This document shows, one piece after another, positions 40,901 through 55,900 of a DNA stretch of 64,000 bases. The stretch lies in contig CALSFV010000067.1 of assembly GCA_943737045.1 (NCBI GenBank), positions 310,001-374,000 of the forward strand. The letters run 5' to 3'. Position numbers and translations under genes: made by a program. This stretch comes from Parapristionchus giblindavisi. Lineage: Eukaryota > Nematoda > Chromadorea > Rhabditida > Diplogasteridae. Within the stretch, counting starts at the first letter, position 1. Every line of letters starts with the position of its first letter. The notes under the pieces are model-generated. The model did no database searches. It was not told the DNA's origin and was given only the letters and a program-made list of their open reading frames with translations.

Positions 40901-43900
40901 TGGAAAGATTATGAGATTTATTATGGTTAATGCACCTAATCTTTTACAGCAAGATCAACCAGCAGATGCAAATAAACGGCAGCTGAAGGTTACCAGACAT
41001 GATCTCGCAAAGATCAAAGACAGGCACATATTTTTTAAACTCTAGTTGCAACGAAAAACTATATAGCATTATTCATCATACATTCGTTTCTGAATATTTC
41101 ATACAAGTTGTGAATATGTCATATCTAGGTTCAATGCCTTTCTGAAAGGAGAGACACAAATCGTCGCTGATGAAGCTTTCACTAAAGCGATTATGTCGTA
41201 CACTGAGGTGAGCATTTTAATGGAGAAATGTCATGATATGCATTATCTAAATTCTCCCGTTATAGATATTTCTGCGGTCTGAGCGCGTTCAGAAAGTTGT
41301 ACAAGCCGGTGGATTCTCCCTTCATGACTTCAGAGAGGTTTGTTGGGGGCAAAGAGAATGAAAGGTTTGCACGAGATATCAGAAGGCATGCTCTATATTA
41401 CTATTTTAACATGGCATTATCGTAACGTCTTCACTTTTATCAACGTTCATATCAGAGATATTAGGTGAATTCATAAGTAACGCTCGTTTTTTCGTTTTCC
41501 AAAAAAAATTGTCGCAAAAATTTAACAAAGCATGGAGAATTCTAGAAATATTTTCCATTCGTATTGGTCACCTTCTGCCTTCTACCCTGCAGTTTGTGGA
41601 TCCCATCGTTATAAAAGGACTGGGCAAATTCCGGAAATAGGTGTCGAGTACGGTATGGATAGTGGTTCGGTCTTTAAAGCTTTGCCCTTTGAGGAAGTGA
41701 TGGAGCACCGCGAATAGGTGACAACCATAGTCGGCAAGGTCGGGTGAGTACGGAGGGTGGGGGAGTACGGTTCAGTCATATCCCGTTAGCCCAGTCTGGG
41801 TTGTTCTTTCGGTATGAGGTCGAGCGTTGTCATGCTGAAATTAGATCCGAGTGCCCTTCCCGCTTGATTGATCGAGGTGGAGTCTTAGCTTCCGCAGCTG
41901 GAGAGAGTAGACATGTGTCGTAACAGTCGTACCCTCGGGGAGGAGTTCCCAGTACTCGACTCCCCGTAACGAATACCAGATGCACAACATCACTTTTTGG
42001 CGGTGAAAATCGGGTTTGGGGGCATCTACTGGCTATTCGTGCTCACCGAACCACAGTCTCCTTGGATCTTCGCAATCGTAGAGCACCCACTTTTCATCAC
42101 CGGTTATAACGTTGACCAGCCTAACAAGCAGGCGACGTAAAGTGAGAAAAGTCTTTGCCATATCCAGTCGGGGATCCTTGTCGTAGTCGGCTACGACGTG
42201 GGGTAGACATCTTCCCTATTTTCACTTATTTCCGAGAGTGTTAAGGCCATGTACCACAGTGCTATGGTTGACCCCAAGTGCCATTGCAATATCACCGGTA
42301 TCGGGATACGGATCAGCTTCTACCTCTTGGAGCAATCGATCGAGGCCCACTTCCACCGGGCGACCGGGTTGGTCTCTCTATCTTCGATGAAAACCTCCTG
42401 TTTCACGAATTTGACTACCCACTTTTTCACCGTTATTACGTGAGGCACATGTGAGGGGTACACCTCTGCTAGGCGGTGTTGGAAGTCAGGGTGTTTCAAG
42501 CAGGAGAGGAAGAGGAATAAAATAACGTTGCGAATGCGAATTCCGTCGGGGGCGAAATTGTGCGGTTTTCTCGCCTGGAGGACACGCGGGAATTGAATCG
42601 AAAACAACCGCAGGATATTCGAGGGACAGCCTATCTAGTATATCCAGCATAGATGCTGGCAATAACAACAGAGCAAGAACGAGGCGACTGAAGTTGGGAC
42701 AAAAAAACGAGCGTTACTTATGAATTCACCTAATAAATTACGTTCCTGCAAAAATAATTTCAAAAATAAGACTTGCGCCGATTGTTTTTGAAGATTCGTT
42801 GTTTTTGTATTCTAACTTCTTTTTTTGGTTCAACAAACAGGGAAAAAACAATTACTTTATGATTTTCGTGCTATGAAATCGGGGTAATTAAGACAAGTTA
42901 CATTTTTACATCATTGAGAATTTAAGGTGTTCCGAACCAATGTCGATAAACGGATCAAATCTCTTCCTGAGATAGATGGATTGAGCAAGGAAACTGTCTT
43001 GAACTCGTGGATGACGAAATTCGATACGATAATCAGGGAAGAAGATCAGAATAACCGAAATCGGTCAGTACTTAATACAAAATGTAGCTTACAAAGGAAA
43101 AACCATTACATAACACAAACTTTGGACCGATTTTTTTGTCTCGGCTATGCACGACAGCATTTTTGGACTTCGCATATGATCTTACGTTTAGTTATGTCTA
43201 TTCAAAATTTCATCCAGATTGCTTTCAGCATGCCCCCCCTGTTTTATTCTTCCCTGATTATCGAAACGATAACAAATTCTGATCATTCAACTTCAAATTA
43301 CACTAGGCTTCTCATAGTCAGAAAAAAAAACAAAAGACCTAGCTAAGATATGTAAATGTACTCAAGGTATTTGTCGTCTTAATAAAACAACAAATTTCAG
43401 AGGTCGTCTGCGTGGAGTCGCTCAAGCAAACGAAGCGATTCTCACCAAGGACCAACTATTCGATATGTTCCAACAAGTTCTCTTCGTCAAGAAATTTGAG
43501 CATCAAATCATCTTCAACGCTCTTCAGGTGTGTCCGCATGTTATAAGATAAAATAAACTTACACGAAATTTATTATTATTATTGTTTATTTATTTATTGC
43601 AGTTGGATAATCCTGACGAGCAAGCTGCAGCAATTCGACGAGAAGTTACGACTCGAGAAGAATGTCTGAGGGAAATCTCTAAAGTAACATTGTTTTTTTC
43701 AAATATTATTATTTTATTATTTTATTTCATCCTTTTGTAAAATGATCTTAAAATAATAATAATAATAACCGTACAAATTTAGATGCGAAAGATAATGCCG
43801 AAGTTTGTTGTCAAAGACATGGAGACACTTTTCATAGATGAGGTAAACCCTTTCAATGTATTATTGTGACAATGGAATTTGCAACAAGTATTTAACAATA

Positions 43901-46900
43901 AATGTTGTACTGGCAGTTTGCTTGACACGAGTTTGGCAATCTTGTTTTAATACTTGTTAAGAAACGTTTTCACGAATACTATGTAAGGTTCGACAATCCA
44001 TCAATCTTCTCATATCAAATCTGGAATCTGTGCCCGTTACTCCGAGAGGTCAAGCGCTCGGCAAGAGGAAAGAAAATCGATCACGGTATATTTTTTATAT
44101 TAAATCACTTTAATATTTCATCTCAACACATTTTTCTGAATTTTCATTGTTTCCCTAACAATAACAGCAGCTGTTACAATTGTATACTTTAACGAAAACT
44201 CTCACTGATGGCTCGTTAAAAAATAGTGGAAAACCGAAATCGGCGACTTTCCACCCGTTAAAAAGTACCCGGAAAGTCGAAAATGGAAACACGAAATTTG
44301 AATTCGCGCGCGCTCAAAGAGGTGCGGGAATTCAAATTACGACCGATTTGTAGCAGTAAAATGGAAATTCAACTTCCTTCTTGCTAAAAATGGAATCCGC
44401 GAAAATTCGCTGTCGGAATTTGAATTCCCGCACCTCTTTGAGAGCGCGCGAATTCAAATTTCGTGTTTCCATTTTCGACTTTCCGGGTACTTTTTTAACG
44501 GGTGGAAAGTCGCCGATTTCGGTTTTCCACTATTTTTTAACGAGCCATAACATCAACCTCTTGTTACACTCAACATTAATGATTCTGTATTACATTACGA
44601 TCATTATTTCAGACAGACCGCTAGAACGAAAAGGTATGGGTGCGCACGTTTATAATACAATCTATGTGTTTGCGTACTGGGATACCACATGATAAAAAAA
44701 TGAAAATGTTAGCCCTCACATTGGTGAGGGAATATACAGACAGTTCCATTGAGTATCAAGGAATCGTGAGGAAGGGAATTGGTTTGAGCTTAAGCAGAAT
44801 AAGAATATCACCAACTTTTATCATGAGGTATCCCTATGACAATATCGCACCACACACAACTACAAACTCCCTTTATCACATAATATATTGTGAATTATTT
44901 ACGCAAACGGTCCTCACCTCCAAAAATGAGGTGACGACGAGGTCAATACCGTCACATCAAATACTTGTCGGTTCTCCGTCCACTGAATGAATTTGTATTC
45001 TATCTTTTCGTTTGTGTCTGGTCTTTCGTCGGCCAGTGGAAGCGTCTTTTATATCATCCGTTCTATAACATTCTTCCTCGAGTCCGAATGCATCCCTTCT
45101 ATCTCTATCTTTTTGATCGATCTGTTCTTGCTTATCAACAGCCAGAGTCTCACACAAATCATAAACGCATGAAACACAAATACACATTCACAAATAGATA
45201 TGTGTTTTTTAAAAGTGTTATTATCACTAATAAGATCACGTATTATTCTCAAGTTGAATGTGCATCATGAGAACATTTTTGATAATTCCAAGAATATTCA
45301 AATTGAGAATATTTCACTGTTTGCTTTTTCGCACAGTTCTTCTTCAAGTATTGGTTACATAACTACTTCGTTTCTACAAGTTTTTTTCTAAAAAGATTAA
45401 ATGATCCGTTATTTGGTCTTGAAATGTTCTGTAGAGTTCTAAAATGCTTGACCAAGTTGAGCCTCAGTTACACTATATCTGTCAAACTTTCACTGTCAAA
45501 CTGTTAACTAGCAAGAATTCTCATTTTCGCTTTCACTCACCTGCGACCATTCTTCTTTTAGATCGCGCAGCATAGAGGATCTGTCACTATTTAACAGGTA
45601 GGCTGCAGAGATAACCGAATGTCCCGTAATTATTATTATTATCATTCTGTCCAATCGATATTCATTTTGTTTAATCAGCGTCCTGGCACTCAGCCTTGGC
45701 CTAATCATACTTGGTTACTGTACAGATATTGATTAGTATTCGCTTGACCAAGCACTTCTACCACTCGTTTTGAGCATTCGTATCAGCACCGCTTATGCAT
45801 GACGAAATTCTTAAGTTTAGGAAAATCTTTTAATTATTCAACCCTCAGTTTCTCAAATTACTATGACATCCCCTTTGTTAGGTGCAGCACGGCTCTCATT
45901 TTCCTCATTTATTGCTTTTTACTAGTCAACTTCTCATTTTAGAATCGGCCAAACTGCCTGGTCGTATTCTAAAAAGTAGATTCTAGCACTTGAAGCATGG
46001 CTATAACTTCTTCTACTATTTAACTCTTACAAATATTCTATCATTCTTATTCTATCAATGACCCTTACCTCTTGTCATACTTCTATCCTTCCCCTGATGT
46101 CGATTTCCATTTACTTTTCTTATCGATTGTCTTACGCTGAAACCTATTGCAAGTTGTGTGGAACTTATCATAACCAGGATTCTCGTTCATCATTTTTTTC
46201 TGCGGAGAGATTGCATTGATTGATTCAAGTGATTAAAATAATTCTTAAAGGGATGTCCCCATGGATATTTGAAACTGTCTGTAATGATCTTACTATATCT
46301 ATTTTTATATTTATGAAGATATGATTTGCTTATACGATTCCTTTAAGTTGATTCAATCGATGCAACTTCGTACGTTTCGAAAAATTTATTATGAGATGAA
46401 CAAGAAAGCACGTAAATTTTGCACTGCTCGGAACGGCCTAACTTTACATATCATTGTTTCCCGTTTTAATATATATCTACAAAACAATCTCGTGATCGTG
46501 GAGCTTAATCTATATATTTATATATCGATTATGTGTTGGAAAAGATTGAAAATTGTCCATGGATCATGATTAATTTCAGTTTGAAACGAAGAACCAGTGG
46601 AAGCTCACTGAACAAGGTTGATTCCGATGATGGAGAGGTGACCCTGACCAAGGGAGACGTATGTCTGTCCTTCAATATCGAGGTAATAACCGATAATAGA
46701 CCACAGGAACGTATCCTGTATTCATAATTTCGCACGATTGATGAAAAATATTATGACCCCCTAAAGTGATAATTAACCTCGTCCTGTCAAAAGAATTCGA
46801 ATACAGATCTGTTTGGTACATTGTCTTCCTGTATCCGTGTGTCATTCTGTAATCAATAATCTCATTGTAGATCGTTGTGATGGAAGTTAAAGGACTCAAA

Positions 46901-49900
46901 TCTGTTCCACCCAACAAGATTGTATATTGTATGATGGAAGTAGACGGACAGAAACTACAAACCGATCATGCAGAGGCCTCCAAACCATCGTATGTTTTAC
47001 TTTATTCATATCTTCATTGAACCTTTTGATAATTGTTGTCTCTCCCTGACTCGTCTGATAAAAGAGTAGAAGGAAATTAAAATATGCTTTCATCTCGTTA
47101 CGTCGAACACTTTTGTTATATGTCGATTATTCTTCTGATAATAGAATTGTTATAATTCCATGTCATCTGTGTATAAAAATGACTTACAATTAAATCTTAA
47201 AAGTTCATAAGAATTTTTTTCGGAAGAACCGTTAAGTAGAATAGATACTACTGGATTAAGACAAAGTGACAGCTGATCATAATTTACCTCCTCTGATGAC
47301 CTTCCCCCCTCCATCAGTCCGATATTTTGCTGATGACATTTTGGGGTTTTCAATGCGGAAACTTTGAATGGCAATGATTTGCTGGATGTCTTACATTTAA
47401 GCATTTACAGAAATGACACTTACGCCCACAAGTAACCTCTCTTTTATCAAATATGAGAAAAGAATGTGGCCAAATCGGAGAGTTAAACTTGTATGAAGTA
47501 TTCCTACTGTTTACTTGTAGATGGGACACTCAGGGTGACTTCACAACTAAAAACATCCTACCCACTGTGAAAGTGAAGATGTATACTGAAATGAAATCAG
47601 TGATGGCTTTTGAGGATAAGGAATTGGGAAAGGTAAGACATTTACTCTACATATATACTGTACAGCACTCGTCTTTCGAGTTTTGATCTTGTAAACTTTT
47701 ACTTTTATTGAAAATCTTTGAAAAATAAAATTTAGCATTTCAATAATTTGCTCATAAAAATGTTTTAGGTGATTATCCAACCAACACCTAATTGCTCCCG
47801 TAACCCGGAATGGTATCCGATGACTGTAGCCAAAAATAGTCCGGATAAAGATCTGCAGGTTTAACATTTTCCTTTTTTTCTCTCAATAGATCCCCTTGAA
47901 ATGACATCACTATATATTTATGTTTTTGTTTCTTGATATTATACATGAACATAGATATAGAGTTTACTTATTTATCTCTTTGTGTCATCAACTAATTTCT
48001 CAGATTCGAATAGCGATCCGCGTTGAGAAACCACCCAATCTCAAGTACTGTGGATATTGTTACATAATGGGACGGACAGTTTGGAAGAAATGGAAACGAC
48101 GATTCGTCTGTTTGGTGCAAGTATGTATATTTTTTTCTGTATTTTATATAATCAACCCTCGAAAGGAGCAAAATCACTATTTTCTACTTTTGTAGCAATG
48201 CATCAAAATCATCATAATTTTTCAGGTTAATAGTGTCTAGAATGGTAATAGTTATCAATCACTTGTAGGTGTCTCAATATGCCTTCGCAGTTTGTACATA
48301 TCGACAGAAAAAAAGCGACCCGACCGACTTCTTTCAACTCGATGGATTCACCATTGACTACATGCCAGAGCCGGATTCTGGTTAGATAACTATTTTATCA
48401 CCGATTTTAACCAAACCACCACTAGAGGGGGGTGTCTGGATTAATATCATGATTGTTGCGATTTTTTTCGCGTCTATAGGTATTTAGTTCATGTAAATTT
48501 TGTTGTAGAAAAAAGTTCTTAGGGACATCTAAATTTTGAGCGTCACGTCATTTAGAAATTTATAATACGAGAATTATCTTTTTCAAGGAGGTATGTATGA
48601 AATATAGATTGGCACACCACATAAATCGCAACATTCATGATATCAATCCATTTTCCCCGTTGACGGAATCGATGCTAATTTGAAGCTGCATATATGGCAA
48701 CATATTCTCTAAGACTAGATAATTGTGAAAATGTAACTGTAAGTGAACTAGTCGTGTTGGAAGCATTATATTCAGTTTGCCGTATTTTATGTTTTTTTCA
48801 ATCTAAAATAGATCAACAAATGATCCTCATATTAACTGTTGCGGGAGTATTTGAGCCTGAAAAAACATTATGTTTTAAGATTAGTCTGATTACATATTAC
48901 TTTAATAACTATTTTTATTGCAGATCTGGTCGCACAAGGAGGCAAACACTTCTTTACTGCTATCAAAGAGGGAGATGAACTCAAGTTCGCCACTGATGAT
49001 GAGAATGAACGGCATTTATGGGTTCAGGTGCGTCTTTTATTTTAAGTGCTTTCAGTGAATCTAGATTGTCTTAAAAGGGGATATTCTTCAGCTTTGAGAA
49101 TTTTCAAAATGTAAAGGGCGCTTGCTTGAAATTTGTTTCTATACAAGCATTTGCAAATAAGAAGACCCAACGTTTATGGAGGATCTCGAATGTCTATGCA
49201 AAAGCATAGCATATCTATTAAGCAAGGACAAGTGATATGAAAGAAATTAGCACGACCATTTATCAATCCCGTAGCGCAGTGGTAAAAGTGTTCACTTGTA
49301 AGCGTAACGTCACGGGTTCGAAACCTATTGCTGAACTTTCCTATTTTCAAAATTTCGCGCCTTTGCCTGCACAATCAAGCATAATTCATTCGTGATTCTT
49401 GCGATCAATAAGCTGAATTAGCATAAAACAATGTATGTATAGTATGTAGAATAACTTTTGCTATCGTTCTATCCTTACAGTGTGTTCACGAAAATATTGC
49501 TCGGACACCACCTTTAAAGATATTCCCGCATGATTTCCGATAAGTTGAAAATTCTGTACAATCTTATTTAGTTGTTTTGTTTTAACAAAGTGAATTCAGG
49601 CACTCTATCGAGCAACTGGACAGGCCTACAAGCCGGTGCCTCCAAAACAATCAGCCGTAGCACCCTCAAAGCAGCAAGGATTTGCTGATAAAGCGTCCAA
49701 ACATGGCATGGATGATATCATCCAGGTCGAACATACATTTTACATAACAACCACGAAAATGGCCCTTACCAATGTGATAAGTACAAAAAAGTCTTATTTA
49801 AAGGGAGGGTGACCCCTCTCAATGGTCTCTTCATTGCGCACACTATTTCTCTGTTCTCTAACAACGAAGAAGCATTGCGCGTCAAAGAGACCATTGAGAT

Positions 49901-52900
49901 GGCTACGCTCCCTTTAATCAATGTTCAAAGAACAACTCTTCAGGCCGACTCAATCAACTTCAAGCAAGATCATCTTTTCGAAGAACTTCAGAAAGCTACG
50001 TTAACATTCCGATTGAATGAACCTACTTGCTCTCTGGTAAGTATTGATCGAAGTATACTGGTTGGAAGCCTCTATGTAGTCATTTCTACGCAGGAGTGAA
50101 TTTATTTTCACTTGTTAAGAAACCGTTTTGTGAGGATGAATTAGTCTATAAAATTATAATGATCTCAATACAATTAAGTGATTTCTTTTGTTATTCCAGG
50201 GTTGGTTCTCACCGGGTCAAGTATTCGTATTGGATGAATATTGTGCACGGTACATGGTGAGAGGATGTCATCGACATGTCTCACTATTACATAATCTACT
50301 CGATAAGATGGATGAAGGACACTTGATTGGTATCCACTTTCACTTGATTGACATGCCTTAATATCATCTTCGATTTTCAGATCCAACTCTGATTCATTTC
50401 TCGTTTGCCTTCTGCGCTAGTCACGTGCACGGCAACCGGTTATTTTTCTAAATGCAAAATAAATAAAAATCTTTAAAAATATTTTTAGTCCTGATGGTGT
50501 CGGTACTGTAACCTTGGAAGAAAAGGAGCGGTTTCAGGAGATCAAAGAACGTCTCAAAGTCATTCTGGAAAAGCAGATCACCAACTTCAGGTAGCAAAGC
50601 TGAAATTAAAAAAAAAGTCTTATGTATTCTACTATTATTGTATTATTGTCTCTTAGATATTGCTTCCCATTCGGTCGACCAGAAGGAGCGCTTAAAGGAA
50701 CGTTATCACTTCTTGAACGGGTTTGTTATTTCATTAGTCATTTGTTACGTCTTTTTTTGGCCACAAAACAACGAGTGAAGACTCCTCTAAAATACGGAAA
50801 CATTCTATAATAGAATGGGATTTTATTTAGTACTATTGAAGGTACTGATGAAAGATGTCGTATCTCCTGTTCCACCCGAAGAAGTACGATCTGTCATTAG
50901 GAAATGTTTAGAGGATGCTGCTCTTGTTAATTACACAAGGATATGTAACGAAGCAAAGATTGAACGTAAGTGTAACTACACATTATCAAACACTGGTTCT
51001 TTATATTAGTAAATGAGAAACTTATGCTATGCTGTTCTTACATCAATAATTCATTATATTTGTAAATAATACTATTAAAAATTATAAAGGTATTGCTATG
51101 ATATTTCAGAACGGATGGGCCAAGATGTCAGTCCAGCACAGAGAATCGACGATATGATTCGAATCACTGAATTGTGTGTTGATCTGCTCAAAGAAAATGA
51201 AGAGCACCATGGAGAGGTTCAATATTTTATAAAATCTTTTTAATCTAAAAATGTCTTAATTTTGGGTCGCTTTTTCTGTCCATCATTGCTTCCTCCATAT
51301 CCATTTACCTAAATAGACATATTGTGCATGTCTTTTCGCATGTGAAAAGTCCTCATGTATTTTGTTCCATATAAACTACAGTTACGGTCTAAGTCCGTCG
51401 TCCTTTCAAAATCTCTATTCTCTTATTTATATTTTAGCAACTACGTGGAGTAAGTTACACTTTTCTTCAATTGTACACTACCGGTAACTCTAGCGCGTGT
51501 TCATTTATCCTAGAAGTACTCGTAAATATTGAATAGTTCGTTTAAACGTTGCTGAGCAAGATCGAATTGGTTCAAGAATAGCCTCTCCTCATTTACCTCG
51601 TTTTTTTACTCCTCACTTAGTCCTCTCAATTATCAAAATGAGCTCTCCCGTTTTGAAATAGAAATGGACTGTGAAAAAACGTTGAGAAACCGTTATCCAC
51701 TTTGACCAATTCGATAATTGTGTAATAATCTGACGCCTGTCTTATGCATCGTGTGCCAATTCCTTCTCCTGTTTAGTTTGCTTCATGTCCAGTTTTGTCC
51801 TCCGTGATATCTGTTTAACGTTCATTATATTTTATGAAAAATACATCCTCAAGCACCTCATAATCAGCTGAATAGACCGTGTGCCTCACTCTTCCCCTTA
51901 CAAACTAACGCGCACTCATTCGATCGGCTTTCGTAACAAAACATCACTCTTACCCTAAAATTCTCGACCCCCACAATCAGCCACAAACTCATCGTATCCC
52001 TTATTCTGAGTAGTGATTGTTAGCAAGAGTGGTAGTATGATCGACTTATATGAATCCATTCCATTTTAGGCATTCGCATGGTTTTCTGATCTTCTATCTG
52101 ATCATTCTGAGATCTTTTGGTCATTGTACTCGGTAGATCTTGATTCGGCATTGGAGGTGAGGATTAATTCAAACAATTTCACAAGTATCATAGTTTTAAC
52201 ACATTTTTGAAGAAAATTTCGAAAAGATTGCAACCAATCAATGCCAAGAACGATATTTTTATTTTCAAATGAAAAGTTCCTGGTTGCTCATTATGTAGAT
52301 GTAATCGATACTCTTCTCATTCCAGGTCCAACCTGCTGATTCCTGGGATTCGTTTCCACTGTTCCAAATGCTCAATGACTTCCTGATCAACGAACGTGTG
52401 TTTTTGTCTGTTGTTAAAAATAACACGATCATTTAAAAACAAGATAATATATAACGCAAAAGAGAATATAAAACAAGAGCACTAGAATACGAAACGATCA
52501 TTACAGCAACACTCAAACATGGCACGTTCCACAAGAAGTTGACTGAGCAATTCCAACCATTGGTCACCCGGTATTCTATCCTTCATTTTATTTTTTTTTA
52601 ATTATCCATACCGTTTGTCCTATTATCCATTATTTGACGCGATATGCAATAAACCATGATCGTGTCACTTGAAAAGTTATTTCATCAAATAATTTCCAGA
52701 TACGCAGATGTCATGGAACATTCCATTAGTCAATCGATCGATAAAGGATTCTCTAAGGAAAAGTGGGAACCGAGGAAGTAAGCAAAAAATCGTTATGGAT
52801 TTTAAAAAATGTAGCTAATGCATTTCTGATTATTGTTTTAAAGCCCTAAAAACTATAAAATTGTTCAAAATTCGATTGTTCAGAGATGGTTGTACCACTT

Positions 52901-55900
52901 CCGAAGATATCTACTGGAAGTTGGATGCGCTAATGAACTTTGTAATTGATCTAAACTGGCCAGAGGAAGAATTCCGACGATATCTTCACGTGAGAATGAA
53001 GACACTCACGAGTGATATGGTCACCAAGGTTGTCAATGGGTTAGTTCTTTCGGAGTATTAAAAAGGTTAAATGACCTATCACAAGCCTCCTCACCAAGGA
53101 CTTTTCTCTTACATTTATTGAACAAAAGGTGTTAAAAACATTCTCAAGCTTTATAACCCGAATCAAAATGAATGAGCTGTCTATGACCGACATGCCATAA
53201 TATTCTTAAAAATATTCTACATGATGACTGACTACTTTAATAATACATAACTAAATTACAGTACCTATCAAGCTTTCGATCAATGGATGCAGAAGGCAAG
53301 AAAGAGCACTGATTACGTGCTACCCATTGAAGTTTGTGTGATGGTCAATGTAATCTTCTCTTCGAAGACGCGGGCACTGAGATTGAAGATGGATGCCGGA
53401 GAGGTTAACAAATTTCTCCAATTGCCGTACGCATGAAAAACGAAAAACCGTTTCCCGGAAAAAATGTGACGTTATTAGCCTAGGCGGAGGATTTTTGGAA
53501 AACGCCTCCGCCTACACTAATGACGTCACATTTCCCGGAAAACGGTTTTCCCGTTGTTCATGCATACGGCCACTGATAATAAGTGCTGCTCATTGTCCTT
53601 CGTGTTTCATCACTGACTACAGAAGTGTTTAGTGTTATACATAATCCTTGTAAGAAGCGAAAATAAGACTTCATGTAGTTCGTTAAAGCTTGATGATCAT
53701 TATTGCATTCACAGACGATTTACTGTTTTGTTTTTGTTTCAGTACAAATATCAATCGAAGCTCGACGAAACACTCGAAACTATGCTAAAGGACATGGAGA
53801 CCTCTATACAAGAGAAGCTAATGGCTGTGTTGGAGTTTGTTCTAGGAAAATTGTCGCGGTATGATGAAGGAAATCCGATCGGGGCTATTCTATCGATAGC
53901 GGTAAGTACATTCAACGTCATTTTTTTCTATTCATAGGACATAATGACAGCAAAAATTATTCTAAATAGTGTACGCTATTCCTGCCGATCACCATAGTTA
54001 AATGGAGTAAAACAACTGTCTAAAATATCTTGAACATCATCATTGAGTCATGAACGTGCATCACCAATATTACAATTGTTCCCCATCCATTAACAGATAT
54101 CCGTTGGCATGAGAACAGATAAATTGAAACAATTTGAATATGAAATGTTGATATTATTCAATAAGTAACATATTTTCAGCCCTCATCGATGAAGCCTAAT
54201 TCGTTGTTCAACAAGATGAAAAATCTGGTAGACGCTCCACAGGCAACCGCTACTCCACAGGTATAACTATTCAATCTTTTTCAAGAATAAAATTGTTTTT
54301 CTTTGTTTAGAAGCAGGCCGCCGCTCCCACGAACACTGGTCATATTGGCAATAGCTACATTACGTTCCTAAGAGCATGTATGGAACAGCTCAGACAAATC
54401 GTAATCGATGAAGTGTGGGTCAATCGTGTATTCGAGGCAAGTGTTTACATTTGAAGTTTTAATCTCTTACTGCTGATTTACAGAAGTGGTATGCGGCCCA
54501 GATGAAGATGATAAATGATTGGCTCACGGAACGACTTCAGCAATCATTATCCCATTATCAGTTCACTTGTCTTAATTTCATTGTCAAGGTATGCACAGGT
54601 TCTTTTATACATATGAGGCCGTTTGCGTAAGAATCGTGCCGGCACAGTCAAAAAATTAAATTTTGGGGATCAGGGTTCTCAAGGGTGCTGATAACGATGG
54701 TCAAGTTCATTTTTCACCTAAAGCCAAGACGACGTCGCGTTGAAATCGCGTTTTCAGTCTTTTCTCCTCAACCGATTGTACTAAAATTTGCATACGATCC
54801 CCCCAGGGGCAGAATTCTATGACGATTCCGCCTGTTTAATTTATTTTTCATGAAAAAGTTTCAGAAATTTTCAAAATTTGAATATCTCTCAAAGGCAAAT
54901 GCATTTTTAGCGAGATACATATATCGGACCGTAATGGCTTCAGGATTCCCTAGAAATATTTTTAGCCAATTTGTGGTAGGTACTTTCGAGAAAATCAACT
55001 TTTAGTTTAGTCATTTTGCCGTCGGGGTGGAGGCAAGAGGCGAGAGAGTGTGGTGGTGCGAGAGAGCAGAGAAGGTAGAAGGGGAGGAAATCCCGTCCAC
55101 TCCCTTCCCTTCTATGAAAGTCCCCTCTCTGCTCTCTCGTTCCACCATGCTCTCTCGCCTCTTGCCTCTTCTCCAACGGCCAAATGACTACACTAAAAGC
55201 TGATTTTCTCGAAAGTACCTACCCCAAATTAACTGAAATTTTTTCTATGGAATCCTGAAGCCATTACGGTCCGATCTATGTATCTCGCTAAAAATGCATT
55301 TGCCTTTGAGAGAAATTCAAATTTTAAAAATTTTCGAAACTTTTTCATGAAAAATGAATTAGACAGGCGTAATCGTCATCAAATTCTGCCCCTGTGGGCA
55401 TCGTATGCAAATTTTAGTACAATCGGTTGAGGATAAAAGACTGAAAACGCGATTTCAACGCGACGTCGTCTGGCCTCAACGGTGGCTTTAGGTGAAAAAT
55501 GAACTTGACCATCGTCACCAGCACCATTGAGAACCCTGATCCCCAAAATTTAATTTTTTGACTGTGCCAGATTTCGAATATTTTAGTCAACTCTTACGCA
55601 AACGGCATCATATAAAAAGTGTGAAATGACTTTAATCTTAGCAACTTTCTGAATACATTTATCGCATTCTATACATTTATGGAGTGATCCGTAATAGACA
55701 GTAGATAATATGAAAAATAATTTTCTTCAGAAAGTCTATTCCGACTTTGAACTGCAAGGAATGGATGAAGAACGACTAAACTTCAAGGTATCTTTTAAAA
55801 AATCTCACTTTAACACACTTTTTTTGTAAGTTACGATACTAGAAAATGACAGACTCTGAAAAGTTGAATTAAGGTCCATCAAACAATCACTCGCCGTATG

